Shown here piece by piece: positions 1-12,169 of a DNA stretch of 64,000 bases. The stretch covers positions 451,047-515,046 of the forward strand of contig QKYT01000003.1 in the NCBI GenBank assembly GCA_003550305.1, written 5' to 3'. The stretch comes from Glomus cerebriforme (lineage: Eukaryota > Glomeromycota > Glomeromycetes > Glomerales > Glomeraceae). The position numbers and the translations under genes were made by a program. A model generated the notes under the pieces. That model was not told the origin of the DNA. It did not search any database and saw only the letters and a program-made list of their open reading frames with translations. Positions within the stretch are counted from its first letter, which is position 1; the number at the start of each line of letters is the position of its first letter.

Positions 1-59
1 TAGTTAATTTATTTTTTATTCTTGACATCGATTTAATTCCTATTTTGTATAAATCAGTA

Positions 60-1148
60 TCATCTATCGTTAAATATAGACTTAATTTCTAAATTATTAT
101 TATCAACCCCATCACAATGGATCAAACTTAAATCTTTAATATGATTAAATTCTTTTAAAAGATTATTCGAATTCTCATTAAATATGATATTATATAATCT
201 AATAGAAATCAAACTAGATTTTTGAAATAATAAAGCAAACATAATTTGATCAAAATATAATTTTACAAATGAGATACTAAATTCCATTAAATAATTTTGT
301 GATTTAATAATATCGGATATATAATTTATTATTTCAATATAAGAATCATTATCATCATTTAATTTTTTTAAATTAATATCTAAATAATGAATTTGATTAC
401 AATTTAATGAAATTAATTTCAATAAATATTTAATATTTAAAATTGATATATGATCATCATTTATTTCTATTTTAATCTTTATTAGATTGAATAATCCAGG
501 TTGTTGATTTGAAAAATCTTTTAAATTTGGAAATTCATGTTTCATATTTCTTCTATTTTGGATCGTAAGTATTCTTAAATTTCTTGATTTTTGTAAAATT
601 AATTTAAAAAGTGTCTTTGTGACGGATTGAACTTCTCTTTCTTTATTATCTTTATCAGGAAAATTGGCTAAATATAAACTAACAAGGTTTTCTAAATCAT
701 CATAATCAAGTTGTTTCAAATATATAGGATAATTTAAGAGTGGTTTTCTTTTATGAATATAAAGTTCATCATCCTCGTTAAGACAAGATAAATATATTTC
801 TATGATCATAAATCGATTTTTATTATGAGTAAAATTTCTTAAAACGGGTGGAAAATATTTTAAATAAGGATATTCAATTGGTTCAAGTTTAAAAGGATTT
901 TCCCATAATATTGGTACAATACAATTATACCAATATTTATTTACAAAAATGCAAGAAAAAAGGGATTTTTTATCCGAATATTTAAATATTTTTTGCATAA
1001 TTTCAATTGGTAATATTGGTAATATTGATGATATTGATGATATTGATGATATTGGTTGATTTTTTTTATTATTAATAAAAATATTATTGGATGAAGTCGG
1101 TTGAGTATTAAAAAGGTTATTAATAAATCTTGTTAAAAAATTTACCAT
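60..1148 (-). CDS. F-box domain protein
   Basis: Single-exon reading frame of 362 residues. An F-box-like motif lies at about residues 44-80 (LPIEIMQKIFKYSD, then a hydrophobic stretch with CxFVNKYWY and a PxLWENPF ending). This layout is typical of fungal substrate adaptors of SCF ubiquitin ligases, in which the F-box contacts Skp1. The rest is leucine/isoleucine-rich with spaced L and N residues, resembling degenerate leucine-rich repeats, which would be the substrate-binding part. A GATATT microsatellite at about 1017-1055 encodes the repeated SSI just before the F-box. Glomeromycete genomes carry large expanded F-box families, so this is probably one of many paralogues. The substrate is unknown. 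The start is the first ATG after a poly-T tract and is plausible but not proven. Confidence 0.75.
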   Translation of the reverse strand: MVNFLTRFINNLFNTQPTSSNNIFINNKKNQPISSISSISSILPILPIEIMQKIFKYSDKKSLFSCIFVNKYWYNCIVPILWENPFKLEPIEYPYLKYFPPVLRNFTHNKNRFMIIEIYLSCLNEDDELYIHKRKPLLNYPIYLKQLDYDDLENLVSLYLANFPDKDNKEREVQSVTKTLFKLILQKSRNLRILTIQNRRNMKHEFPNLKDFSNQQPGLFNLIKIKIEINDDHISILNIKYLLKLISLNCNQIHYLDINLKKLNDDNDSYIEIINYISDIIKSQNYLMEFSISFVKLYFDQIMFALLFQKSSLISIRLYNIIFNENSNNLLKEFNHIKDLSLIHCDGVDNNNLEIKSIFNDR

Positions 1149-1170
1149 TTTTTTTTCCGTTAAAAGAAAG

Positions 1171-1201
<31 letters not shown>

Positions 1202-2079
1202 GGGTTTTTTTTTTTTTTTTTTTTTTTTTTTATTCCATAATTAGTCATGTATTACAAATTCATAGTGGATGGCGTAGTAACGGCTATGATTATGTTTAGA
1301 GAGGCTTTTTATGGGCTTTTATNNNNNNNNNNNNNNNNNNNNNNNNNNNNNNNNNNNNNNNNNNNNNNNNNNNNNNNNNNNNNNNNNNNNNNNNNNNNNN
1401 NNNNNNNNNNNNNNNNNNNNNNNNNNNNNNNNNNNNNNNNNNNNNNNNNNNNNNNNNNNNNNNNNNNNNNNNNNNNNNNNNNNNNNNNNNNNNNNNNNNN
1501 NNNNNNNNNNNNNNNNNNNNNNNNNNNNNNNNNNNNNNNNNNNNNNNNNNNNNNNNNNNNNNNNNNNNNNNNNNNNNNNNNNNNNNNNNNNNNNNNNNNN
1601 NNNNNNNNNNNNNNNNNNNNNNNNNNNNNNNNNNNNNNNNNNNNNNNNNNNNNNNNNNNNNNNNNNNNNNNNNNNNNNNNNNNNNNNNNNNNNNNNNNNN
1701 NNNNNNNNNNNNNNNNNNNNNNNNNNNNNNNNNNNNNNNNNNNNNNNNNNNNNNNNNNNNNNNNNNNNNNNNNNNNNNNNNNNNNNNNNNNNNNNNNNNN
1801 NNNNNNNNNNNNNNNNNNNNNNNNNNNNNNNNNNNNNNNNNNNNNNNNNNNNNNNNNNNNNNNNNNNNNNNNNNNNNNNNNNNNNNNNNNNNNNNNNNNN
1901 NNNNNNNNNNNNNNNNNNNNNNNNNNNNNNNNNNNNNNNNNNNNNNNNNNNNNNNNNNNNNNNNNNNNNNNNNNNNNNNNNNNNNNNNNNNNNNNNNNNN
2001 NNATATATATATATATATATGATCACATCACACATCTTTCGTCTTTTATAAATTCATAAAACAGTTTCTTTAAAAAAAT
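1149..2079. other. Intergenic region with poly-T tracts and a 680-base N gap
   Basis: It holds two long T homopolymers (about 1170-1198 and 1209-1231), an undetermined stretch at 1323-2002, and a TA dinucleotide run just after the gap. Reading frames crossing the N run are artefacts. It should contain the promoters of both flanking divergent genes. Confidence 0.8.
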
Positions 2080-5000
2080 ATGAAATTTTCTAAACTTCTT
2101 CATTCTGAATTAATACCAGAATGGAGAGAAAAATACATTGATTATAAAGGCTTGAAACGTTTATTAAGTTTAGTCGAACGGTCGAGAGCAGTAAAAAATC
2201 CACAACAACCACAACAATCACAACAATCACAGCAATCACAGCAATCACAGCAATCAAGTCAAGAGAATTCAGATACAAATGATTCGACTATGATGAATCC
2301 TCATGAAGTTTCAATAACCATGCCCCAGACCACTGCTATTCAAAAGAAACGTTTTGATTCTGTATCTCATTCATCTTCAAAATCTGATAGTTTAATATTT
2401 AAAGTGTCTAAACGGGTTTCAAGTGCTATCCAACGAAAACCTTCTTTTATTCCTCCGCAGAGTAAGTCGCATAAAAAATCTTGCAAAAAAAAAAAGAATG
2501 TTTACGAAATTTTTTGCATGTTTTGTAGGAGAAAACCTTCTGATATCATATGACACTCTTTGGGAAAAAATTAATCCTCAAGAAAAAAAGTTCTTTAAAG
2601 CTTTGGAAGATAATTTAGATAAAGTTGAAAAATTTTATGAAAGTAAATATCGAACAATAACCCATGATGATCTCTGATTTTGACTTTTAAAAACTAATCA
2701 AACTATTTTAATAGCAAAGTTAAGCGAAGCTTTAAGTCGGTTTGAAGAACTATCCTCACAATACAAATTTATGAAAGAATCGAATGTAAAAAAGAAGGTA
2801 AAATAAGTTTTGCGTTTTACGTCTTGTGGCGCAGTCTCTCTATATTTGTAACTTCCTTTTTCTTTTGTACATGCATAGTTAAAAGAAAATGAAGCATGGA
2901 AGAAAAAATTAAGTGTAATTGTTCAAGAAATTGAACATTTCTCATCATCATCAACTACTTCAATTCAAGATGGACAACCTGAAGAAACAAAATATCGGTT
3001 TAAACAAGATGTTGATTATAAATCTGCTAAAAAATTAATTAAAAAAGCAATATTTGAATTTTATAGAGGAATCGTATTTTTAAAAAACTATAAAGTAAGT
3101 CGGATTTATTAGGCATAGTAACTTTTAATTTGTGTCATGTGATTAATTATGGCTGCGCCTATTTGTAAATAGATTCTAAATCAAACAGGTTTCGTTAAGA
3201 TCTTAAAGAAATATGACAAAGTATGTAGAAAATTTTATTTCAATACTTGTTATAGGATTTATACTTATCAAAAAAAATATATATTCAATAATAGATTGCT
3301 AAAAGAAATGGAAGCGAGATATATTTACCACGAATTTTCAATTGCAATTTCGTAAAATCCCGCGTGCTGGATAAGCTCATCGAAGATACCGAGGTACTAC
3401 AAATATATATATGTATTATTTATTTATGAGAATTTTTTTTTTAAAAATCGATGAATTTTAAAGATACTATATTTAATTTTTAGAACTTTTATATAAATAA
3501 TTTCGAGGGAGGATCTAGAAGTCAGGCTATGAAAAAACTTCGACTTCCAAATAAAGAACTAAAAGTAAGATATAATGAAAATGACTATTTTTTCTTTTAT
3601 AATCAACACACATTTACCGGATGTTCCCTTTTAGTCGTATTATTTTGTAACGTGGCGTGTCGGATTATACATAGGATTGTCAATACCGATTTTAGCTCGC
3701 GCAATCGAACTAGGTAAAGGTTTCTGTCAAGGTTTATTTAAAAAGAAAATAATATTTACCTTTTTTCCTTTTATATTATAAGCATTTAGAAATAAACCAT
3801 TGTTTGATCAAATAAAATGGCTAGTTGTGATGCAAATATATTCGGCATTTTTTATACCTATAGTATTTGCATTATTGTTTGGTATAAATATGTATACTTG
3901 GTCAAGAGTAAGAATAAATTATAAATTTATTTTTGAATTTGATCCAAGAAATAATTTGAATTATAAACAATTTCTTGAGGTAAAAATTTTTTTTTTTTTT
4001 TAAAAAAAAAAATTCTTTTTATAAAATTGAATCAAATTTAATTTTTTTTTAAGTTTGGATTTAGATCCCTGCATTGATGTTGATGACTTTTAGTTATACA
4101 ATATATGTTGGATTTGCAACTTCTTTTACATCATTTGAAAATTATGTTTGGGTATTAGGTATTATACTATTAAGTATTTTATTATGTCCCTTTAGAATAT
4201 GTTATTATGATGCTAGGAGATGGTTTATTATAGCTCTGGTAAGAAAAAAAAAGAAACATTTTCAATTAAAAATTTACATTGAAGTAATGAATATGAATTT
4301 AAAACCTTGCTATCTTTCATGTAGTTACGAATTGTTGCAAGTGGGTTTTATCGTGTTGAATTTAGAGATTTCTTTATCGCTGATGAATTAAATAGTCTAG
4401 CATATACGTTTTCTAACACACAGCTCTTATTTTGCGCAAGTAATTATCTTTCTGCCTTTTTTTTTTCAAAAAAAATTTTCGTATTTTCGTGAAAAAAAAA
4501 AATTTAACGATACCTTTTTCTTTTAGTTAAAAATTGTAATAGAAATTTGTCAATTCTTACACCATTGTTAGGAAGTTTACCAGCATGGTGGAGATTTGTT
4601 CAATGTTTAAAGCGTTATTTTCTTACGAATCATAAATATCCACATTTGCTTAATGCAGGAAAATATTTTTCAACAATCATGGCGGTATGGTTATTATTCT
4701 CATTTAGATCCAATCATAATAATATAACTAGATCATTTTGGATAGGAGGTCAAATAATTTCTTCGACATATACATTTCTATGGGATGTATTAATGGATTG
4801 GTCTTTATTACAATTAGATAGTCAAAATTTTTTATTAAGAGACGAACTAAGTTTTAAGATCCATTCTATTTATTATTTTGCTATCATTTCTGACGGATTG
4901 TTAAGATTTAGCTGGGTTTTACTATTGATCATACCTAATAAATATGCTACAACTACTCTTTTCGCCATCGCTTTTGGTGAAATGTTGAGACGTTGGCAAT

Positions 5001-5561
5001 GGAATTTCTTTCGTGTAGAGAATGAAGTAAGTATTATTAACTTTGACTTAAAAATTCTCAATTAAACAACATTAAGAATTTTCTCCCTTATAGCATATAA
5101 ATAATTGTGGACAATTCCGCGCTATTAAAGAAATACCGCTACCATTTGAAAGAGAAGATGAAAACGATGAATCAAGAGAACCACAAGAAGCTAATGTTCC
5201 TACATTATCTTCAAGAATAACAAATGCGTATCTACCGCAACGTAGAGCAAGTTTATCTTCTAAACCCGATAATTTACAACATTGGAGAGATTTTCAACCT
5301 CGTTCTAATACTATAAATTATGCTTATAGCGATGAAACTGATGATGAAGATGAGGATGATGAGAATGATGACAATGATTCGATTAAAAATCCAAACGACC
5401 AAAATTCACAAAGAAAATCATCATCACGTGAAATTAAGAGGAGGAATAATAATAACAATAACAACAACAATAACAATGATAGACATTATGTTAATAGTGG
5501 AACTTCTGCTATTGCTGAAAGTGATGCTGAAACGAGTTTAATGAACGTAACATATAGATAA
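2080..5561 (+). CDS. SYG1: SPX-EXS phosphate transporter, SYG1/XPR1 family
   Basis: Thirteen exons, each joined in frame: 2080-2461, 2529-2642, 2715-2797, 2879-3094, 3173-3220, 3295-3393, 3484-3564, 3635-3713, 3783-3979, 4065-4238, 4325-4439, 4527-5026, 5094-5561; 851 residues. The N-terminus (MKFSKLLHSELIPEWREKYI) opens an SPX domain, which in this family binds inositol pyrophosphates as phosphate sensor. It contains a Q/S-rich insert (CAA/CAG repeat, 2200-2260) and the conserved segments FFKALEDNLDKVEKFY and KKAIFEFYRGIVFLKNY. From about residue 345 on come membrane segments and an EXS domain (IPALMLMTFSYTIYV, LLGSLPAWWRFVQCLKRY, FVQ and NHK motifs). The tail is acidic, D/N-rich and probably disordered. 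Known family role: phosphate export and homeostasis at plasma or endomembranes. In mycorrhizal fungi SYG1-type proteins are discussed as exporters at the arbuscule; a role here is inference. Confidence 0.93.
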
Positions 5562-6091
5562 TATATACTGTATATATACTAATTAATATTAATTAATATA
5601 ATAGCTGATAGACGTAAAACAAATTAATTCTTAATAAAATTTATTTAATAGTAGTCAATCTCGTTTATAATAACCAATATGAATAAAGTGCACGAAGTAT
5701 TTATAATTAATATGAGAATATTGATTCTTAATATATAATATTTAATGTTGCGTGACATTATTAGCAATTGACTTTATTCGAGCTTAGATTGTGAAATAAG
5801 AATGAATTTTATTATTAAAATAAAATGGATCGTTTTTAACTGATCATACGTTCTGTTAAAACCGGATCCGATCAATTACGACAAGTTGTCGGGTGCTTAT
5901 TTTCAGTTATTATTTGTTCTCCCATAATCTGACTAGAATTTTCCAACCACCTTGGTATTTTTTTTTTTTTTTTAGTTCAAATGTAAATTTTCCGATAAAA
6001 AAGTATTTATTTTTGTAAGAATAATTGGATATATTTAATGGTATTTAATGGTATTAAAAGAATAATAGATAAAAGGATGATATATTTAAGA
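5562..6091. other. Intergenic region between convergent genes
   Basis: AT-rich DNA with a T homopolymer near 5957. It presumably holds the 3' untranslated regions of the SYG1-like gene and of the minus-strand gene. I see no gene. Confidence 0.7.
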
Positions 6092-7666
6092 CTAAATTGG
6101 AAGATATTCGTTCCGATTGAATCTCGGTGTTAAGAACTTAATAAGTATAAATGCAAAGAATAAAATTGCGATTATGGGATAAGGTATGGAGATTACGGGG
6201 AAGCTAATGGAGGGGATGTCAGGAATTTTGGGATCGTTGGGGACGTTTGGATCGCTGGGGACATTGGGATCGTTGGGGACGTTGGGATCGTTGGGGACGT
6301 TGGGATCGCTGGGGATGTTGGGATCGTTGGGGACGTTGGGATCGCTGGGGACGTTGGGATCGTTGGGATCGTTGGGGTCGTTGGGATCGCTGGGGACGTT
6401 GGGGCCATTGGGGACGTTGGGGTCGTTGGGATACTTATGAGGAATTTCAATAGTTTCAATTTTTGTCTCTAATCCATATCCATCTATTCTTAGAGTACCA
6501 CTTGTATCAATAATGAGGGAATTTCCTTCCACCGTTATATTTTTAACGTCCAAATTCTCGTTTTGAAGATAACATCTAATTGCATTAGCCTCGACATCGG
6601 TCATTGAAGTAACTTTTCCATTTTTGTTCAGTCTATCTGCTTTGCCGGTGATTAGGATTTTTGCTTTAAAAGGTACATTGTTAATACTGATCTTATCTAC
6701 TGTACTGTTAACTATTACCGAATTAAAAGGTGGTACTGTGATTTTCTGACGAACATGATACGAAACCGTTTCTGTTACAGATTCCTTGTATACTTTCTCA
6801 AGTTTTGAACTAAACTCACGTTTAATCCCATTAACAAAACCTGTATTTATTCCTAATAATCCGAAAATAGATCTACCTATACTAAACGACATACCAAGAT
6901 TCTTTGTAACTGTAAGTGACTCCGACTTTTTGATTTCTAAACTATAATTATTTATTTTTACTTCTTTTTTATCGATTGATTGCTCTATTGTTGCATTCGA
7001 ATTATTCTCAATTATATAATTCCCACTTAAAAGGCTAGTGCGTGTTTTATATTTATCCAAGTTATCTTTTAAATCTGGAGGATATTCAAAATCTGTTACT
7101 ATTGCAGTTAAATTATAATTACTGGGTTCAAATGACCATTGTTGATAAAGGTTGTCATGACTAGGAGTGCCGCCATAAACATTTTTACCATCACTATCTA
7201 AATTCTGAGATTCCATATGAACAATATTAAACAAATTATTTTTAATCTTTGTAAATACCCAATGCTGATACTCGTTAAATATATTGGGTTGACCGAGGTA
7301 TACATTTCGACCATTGCTGTCTAAATTCTTACCCGATTCTACATTTATAATATTATACTGACTATCCTCAGCCTTTCGCAATGACCAATATTGATACGGG
7401 CTAGGCTCAAAACTGACATAAACGTCGTTCCCATCGCTATTTAAGTTTGAGCCCGATTTCAAATGGACTATATTATACGTAATTCCTTCTATCAGATTAA
7501 AATCTTTGATAGAATCAGGGTCTGTTATAACCCTGTTATTAGGGATTAAATCACTATTCGTAGAAATTACGAAGAACAAAAAATAAAGAAAAATATTGTA
7601 TCTCATTTTCATGATTAAAGAAAGTGAAAAATAAGAAAAACACGAAGAGAAAAAAAAAGTTATCAA
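6092..7666 (-). CDS. Secreted or membrane-anchored beta-trefoil plus aerolysin-fold protein
   Basis: Up to 524 residues, one exon. An internal ATG at 7612 gives a cleaner signal peptide (MKMRYNIFLYFLFFVIST) and is the likelier start. Residues about 55-180 hold three repeats of the pattern (Y/F)NIVxxxSGxNLDSxGxxVY...QxWSF, a ricin-B-like beta-trefoil. The next ~230 residues are rich in alternating S/T/V/I, with NNSNATIEQSI, ESVTETVSY and a VPPFNSVIV strand, resembling the ETX/MTX2 (aerolysin) pore-forming fold. Then comes a P-N-D/V repeat linker (6200-6430) and a C-terminal hydrophobic segment of about 20 residues followed by R/N, suggesting a membrane anchor. Lectin-aerolysin chimeras are known in fungi and animals, usually defensive. 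A permanent C-terminal membrane segment is unusual for a soluble pore-former. The fold assignment is from pattern only. Confidence 0.6.
   Translation of the reverse strand: MITFFFSSCFSYFSLSLIMKMRYNIFLYFLFFVISTNSDLIPNNRVITDPDSIKDFNLIEGITYNIVHLKSGSNLNSDGNDVYVSFEPSPYQYWSLRKAEDSQYNIINVESGKNLDSNGRNVYLGQPNIFNEYQHWVFTKIKNNLFNIVHMESQNLDSDGKNVYGGTPSHDNLYQQWSFEPSNYNLTAIVTDFEYPPDLKDNLDKYKTRTSLLSGNYIIENNSNATIEQSIDKKEVKINNYSLEIKKSESLTVTKNLGMSFSIGRSIFGLLGINTGFVNGIKREFSSKLEKVYKESVTETVSYHVRQKITVPPFNSVIVNSTVDKISINNVPFKAKILITGKADRLNKNGKVTSMTDVEANAIRCYLQNENLDVKNITVEGNSLIIDTSGTLRIDGYGLETKIETIEIPHKYPNDPNVPNGPNVPSDPNDPNDPNDPNVPSDPNVPNDPNIPSDPNVPNDPNVPNDPNVPSDPNVPNDPKIPDIPSISFPVISIPYPIIAILFFAFILIKFLTPRFNRNEYLPI
6205..6430 (-). 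repeat. Coding tandem repeat encoding (P-N/S-D-P-N-V-P)n
   Basis: Short 9-bp and 18-21-bp units (on the plus strand GGGACGTTGGGATCGTTG) are repeated through the C-terminal linker of the beta-trefoil/aerolysin-like protein. The frame is kept and only N, S, D, V, I and P are encoded. The tract is G-rich on the plus strand, contrasting with the AT-rich surroundings. It is a likely source of length polymorphism. Confidence 0.9.
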
Positions 7667-8864
7667 TCATATAAATATGTGAAAAATGCTTTTGAGGTCC
7701 GAATTAGGTAATTTTTCGTGTATACCGTTACACGCCAAAACTCAATTCATTCTTAATCAACACACGGAGTAGAAATCATATATTCATATGTCAACATTAG
7801 ATACTAGCTTATGAAATCTTAATGAAAAGCTGTGCGTTTGGCATTAAAAAAAATAAAATAAAATAAAATAAAATAAAAAATAAACATTATGCAATATTAT
7901 GTGGCTTACACAAAATAAGAAACATTTATTGTTAGGGTAGAATGTAGAATCATCTGTTGTATTAATAAGTAAAAAATGGGTACTGCTTAGCTGTTACCGG
8001 TATAGATATTATTCTTGATAAAAGATAAAATGGAATTTTTTTTAAAAAAAGATCTATTAAATTCAGGTATCTCAATGTAATGATGTAATGTTAGTAATGT
8101 TAAAACTTCACTTCGTTTTGACGATCCGATTCGGACTCGACTCCGATTTCGGTGATTTGTTTTTTTATTTTGTAGCTCGTTAAATAAAATAAAAAAAAAG
8201 GATCCCGATATCGGATTTTAAATTTTCAAATTTTCCTAGTTTATACTCAACAAATTGCTCGATAATATTAAAGAATCAATCTTAGTAGAAAATCAATCTT
8301 AGCAGCAAAAATTAGGTAAAGATGTACAGATTCGAGATCTATGTCGTAACGCGACATTAGTATGATTTTTAATCCATTTTTTTCCTAATATTTTTTAATA
8401 TATATATATATATTTTAAACCCATTTTATATCAGTTCTATTATTAAAGGTTAGAGTAAATTTTAATAAGTATGTTTAATGTTGAGAATGTTGTGTTACGT
8501 TTTAATCTTTTAAGAAATCGATATAACAAACCCTTGGAAAAAAAATCCGATCAAAATTTATAAGTTTGATTCAAATCTAAATATAGTATCAATGAATTGT
8601 TATATCGAGTTTGCACCTCAAATCGACACATCATAAGACTAGTCCGTAGAATAAGAACAGGAACTTTTTGAATTTAGAGACAATGATAAGTTTGTCTTAT
8701 TACTATATAAGGAATAAGCTACTTGAAATGATTGGGTTAAATCATAAGCATGTGGATATGGGTATTAGGGTAGTAGTACAATACTAGTACAATGTATAAA
8801 AATGCGGGTTACTAATTTTACGCGTTTACTTCGTTTTCTTGTAGTTGTTCAAACCTCAAAGAAA
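7667..8864. other. Intergenic region
   Basis: About 1.2 kb without a convincing gene. It contains an AAAAT pentanucleotide run (about 7845-7880), a short TA run (8400-8413) and the putative promoter of the downstream RPA-interacting-protein gene. Confidence 0.6.
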
Positions 8865-9587
8865 ATGGATCATCATAAACGTCGAACTTTTATAAAAAAT
8901 AAGCCTCAAAATTTATGGCGAGATAACTTTAAAAAACACTGTTTGGAGCAATTCAGACGTTCCAGAGAAGCGCAAATAAATCAGCGTAGATTTGGTTCGA
9001 AAGAAATTCTATCCGAAGAAGAGGTATGTAGTTCACAATTGTTATATTTTGCACTTAGAAGTAAGTTTTTAAAGATATTTTTATTATCAATCTTGTTTAG
9101 TTGCTATTACAATTTATTAAAGACGAATGGAAAAGGTTCTTGTTGAATGAAGAGAGATTTACGGGTGATCTTGATGCTGATTTAGCTGCGGCAACAGAGG
9201 AAGAATTACTTCAAGATTTCAAAAGAGGTACTTGATTAGCTAATAGTTGATTTTATCATTTTACGAGAATAATTATTTATTTTTTTGAGACGTCGATAAG
9301 AATCATCGAGGTATAATTTAGAAGAAGAAGCGGAATTCGTTTTGCAATTTGAGCCGGACGAAATGTATCAAGATGAATTAGTACAAAAATATTCTCAAAA
9401 TTTTGAATATTCGCAAGGATTATATGATTCGTTAATATGTTCAAATTGTTTTCAATATGAACTTTCTCCGGTCGAAGATGGCCGTTTTAGCTTATTCCAA
9501 TGTCCAGGATGTAATTTATACTTGACGACAAGTTTCGAAAAAACAATAAATTCGAATCGGAATAACTTACTACAAAGTCTAACTTAA
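8865..9587 (+). CDS. RPA-interacting protein (RPAIN-like)
   Basis: Three exons, 8865-9023, 9101-9227 and 9322-9587, giving 183 residues. The N-terminus (KNKPQNLWRDNFKKHC, then RRSREAQINQRR) matches the basic N-terminal region of RPA-interacting proteins. A middle acidic segment (DLDADLAAATEEELLQDF) follows. The C-terminus has a zinc-finger arrangement CxxC (CSNC) ... CxxC (CPGC). The family imports replication protein A into the nucleus through importin beta. The ATG at 8865 is preferred over the one at 8802 because conserved sequence begins there and the upstream 21 residues look unrelated. Length is close to family size. Confidence 0.85.
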
Positions 9588-10285
9588 TTTAGATCGCTTG
9601 CACAGGTAAATATATATATTTTTTATTGTTAATATTTTACATAATTAATTATTTTTGATGTCAATCCAATGCGAATTAGGTTTGTCCACAATAAGTGTTG
9701 ATTTAATGGAGTGGTTACATAATATACCTTTTATTGATTAAGGATAATATTACTTAAGTTTGGAGGATGAAGAACAATGATAGTATTAAGTGTGGCATAG
9801 ACAAAAAGTAAAAAACAATAATAATTTTACAGCCATTATATCGACCCAGAAGTAATTAATATAATCCTATAAATAAACATTTGAAATTCATTTCCTTCGT
9901 TTTCTTTCAAAAGAATTTTTTATTATTGGAAGCACCTAGCATTTTTTTTTTTTTTTACTACTTCTTTGGCTTAAAAAATTTTTTACATCATGTTTTTATA
10001 AAAAGTTTATTTGACTTTGATATAGGATATAAAAAGTACAAAATTTCCTAATGTTTCTTTTATAATCCAATAATTCAGAATCAATGATTATAATTTGAAA
10101 ACTTCTTTTTACATAAATAAAATAACAATCAAATTTATTGATCGAAAATCACACATGATCCGTAATCAAACTTTATCGAATCGGTTACACGAACGACATT
10201 TTCCCAAAATAACCAAAATAACCGATTCTATCACAATTTATCTTTTAGCCTTCTCTTCCTTTCGATTAACTTAGTAAAAAAAAAA
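9588..10285. other. Intergenic region
   Basis: AT-rich spacer between two head-to-tail genes. It contains a T homopolymer near 9943 and a C/T-rich stretch just before the next ATG (10250-10262). I see no gene. Confidence 0.6.
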
Positions 10286-12169
10286 ATGTCTCGAGTCGCT
10301 ATAATTGGAGCAGGACCATCAGGATTAACTAGTATTAAACAATGTATCGATGATAATCTTGAACCAGTGTGTTTTGAGGCGTCGGAACATACGGGAGGAC
10401 TTTGGAGATATACTGAAATTGATGATAAAAACGAAGACCCACATTCTTCTATTTATAAAAGCATTATAATTATCACAAGCAAAGACGTTATGGCATTTAC
10501 AGATTTTCCGGTTCCCTATGATTGGCCAACATTTTTACACAATTCTAAAGTGGCGGAGTAAGAACTCTTGAATTTTTTCTTTCTTTCTTAAATACAGGAT
10601 TATTCACTATAAATTCATATAGATATTTTGATTTGTATACAGAAAAATTCAATCTTGGCCCTTATATTCGATTTAAATCTCCTGTGCAACGATTATCAAT
10701 TCAACCAGATAAGAGATGGAAGGTAACTTATTTGAATCCAAATAATGAAGAGTGCGAAGAAATTTTTGAACATGTAATGGTATGCACTGGTCATCATCGG
10801 TATCCTCGTTTACCTAAATACAATGGAATGGATAAATTTGCCGGGAAACAGTTGCACTCTCATTTTTATCGAAGGTAATTAATTCCTGATTATATCCTAT
10901 TAGAAATTTGCTGATTTTAACTTTTTTTTCTTCCGAAATCTTTCAAATAAATTATTAGACCAAAAGATTATGATAATAAACGAGTTGTCGTCGTTGGATG
11001 TGGAAACAGCGGAATGGATATTGCTGTTGAATTATCCGGAATAGCATCACAAGTGTATTTATGCACACGTAAAGGAACTCTTCCGTGGATTCTTCCGCGT
11101 CGTATTTTTGGCAGCTTACCTTCTGACCACATGGCAACTCGATTTAACATATATCTCCCAACATTCATGAGAGATTTAATTGTCAAAACCATAGCATATT
11201 TTACGGTGGGCCCTCATCCAACTGAATTCGCCCCAAAAACATCACCAAGTGCTAGTCATCCAACTATTAAAACTGAATTCATGGAACGTGTCTCCACCGG
11301 TACAGTTATTATAAAACCTAACATTGCCGAATTAAAAGATGATAACTCAATTGTATTTGTGGATGGAAGTGTTATAAGTGATATTGATGTGATTATATAT
11401 GCTACCGGATATGATATTAAATTCCCCTTTTTGGATAAAGAAATTGTCAGTGGTGGTGAGAAGATTGAACAGCAATTTGAAGAAGAATATAGAGAAAATT
11501 TGGTTTGGTTATATAAATATATATTCCCTCCAAAATTAACTAATATTGCTTTCATTGGATTGGTTCAAGCTATTGGAGCTATTATGCCTGTCAGTGACTT
11601 ACAAGCTCAATATGTTACAAGTTTATGGACCGGTAATCTATCCTCTAAATTGCCAACTCAAAGTGAAATGGAAGTAGATATTATAAGAAATCAAGAAACT
11701 TTGAGAAAACGATATTATCATGCTGCTAGACACACTATAGAAGCTGATATGGTACCTTATATGGATGATTTGGCTAAAGATATGGGTTGCTTACCCGATC
11801 TTTCAAAAGTGTTATTAAAATACGGACCAACATTATGGTTGCAAGTTTTATTCGGCCTTCCATCACCTATGCATGTAAGTGATTAAAAATACTAAGTTTT
11901 TTTAATAAATAAATAATAAAATTTTGTTTATTTGTTTCCTTAATAGTATCGGCTATTTGGAAGACAAGCTTGGGGTGGCGCTGCGGAAGCTATTCGAAAA
12001 CAAAACAAAGGTAAAGTCATATAGTAAATTTACTACGTCACGCGTGAAAAATTTTAGTAATTATTTATTGTAATGCTTTATAGGTAGTCCGACAATGATA
12101 ATGTGCGGTTATCCAGTGGTCATTATCTTTGGTATTTTATTGGGGTTGGTTTTAATTAAATTATTATAA
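10286..12169 (+). CDS. Flavin-containing monooxygenase with C-terminal membrane anchor
   Basis: Five exons (10286-10557, 10623-10874, 10959-11874, 11947-12010, 12084-12169) encode 529 residues, the size of animal-type FMOs. The FAD-binding GAGPSG lies at residues 9-14, the FMO signature with FAGKQLHSHFY at about 165-175, the NADPH Rossmann GCGNSG at about 190, and the ATGY motif (YATGYDIKFPF) near 320-330. The last exon encodes a ~20-residue hydrophobic stretch ending KLL, a likely ER tail anchor as in mammalian FMOs. Reaction: NADPH- and O2-dependent oxygenation of soft nucleophiles (N or S). The physiological substrate cannot be told from sequence. All splice joins preserve frame and known motif spacing. 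Confidence 0.93.

Noticed and set aside
1247..2059. Long reading frames across the N run
   Set aside because: They consist almost entirely of undetermined residues; only the few flanking codons are real sequence.
6186..6459. Overlapping G/W/R- or T/P-rich ORFs on both strands
   Set aside because: They are shadows of the repeat that encodes the P-N-D linker of the minus-strand gene.
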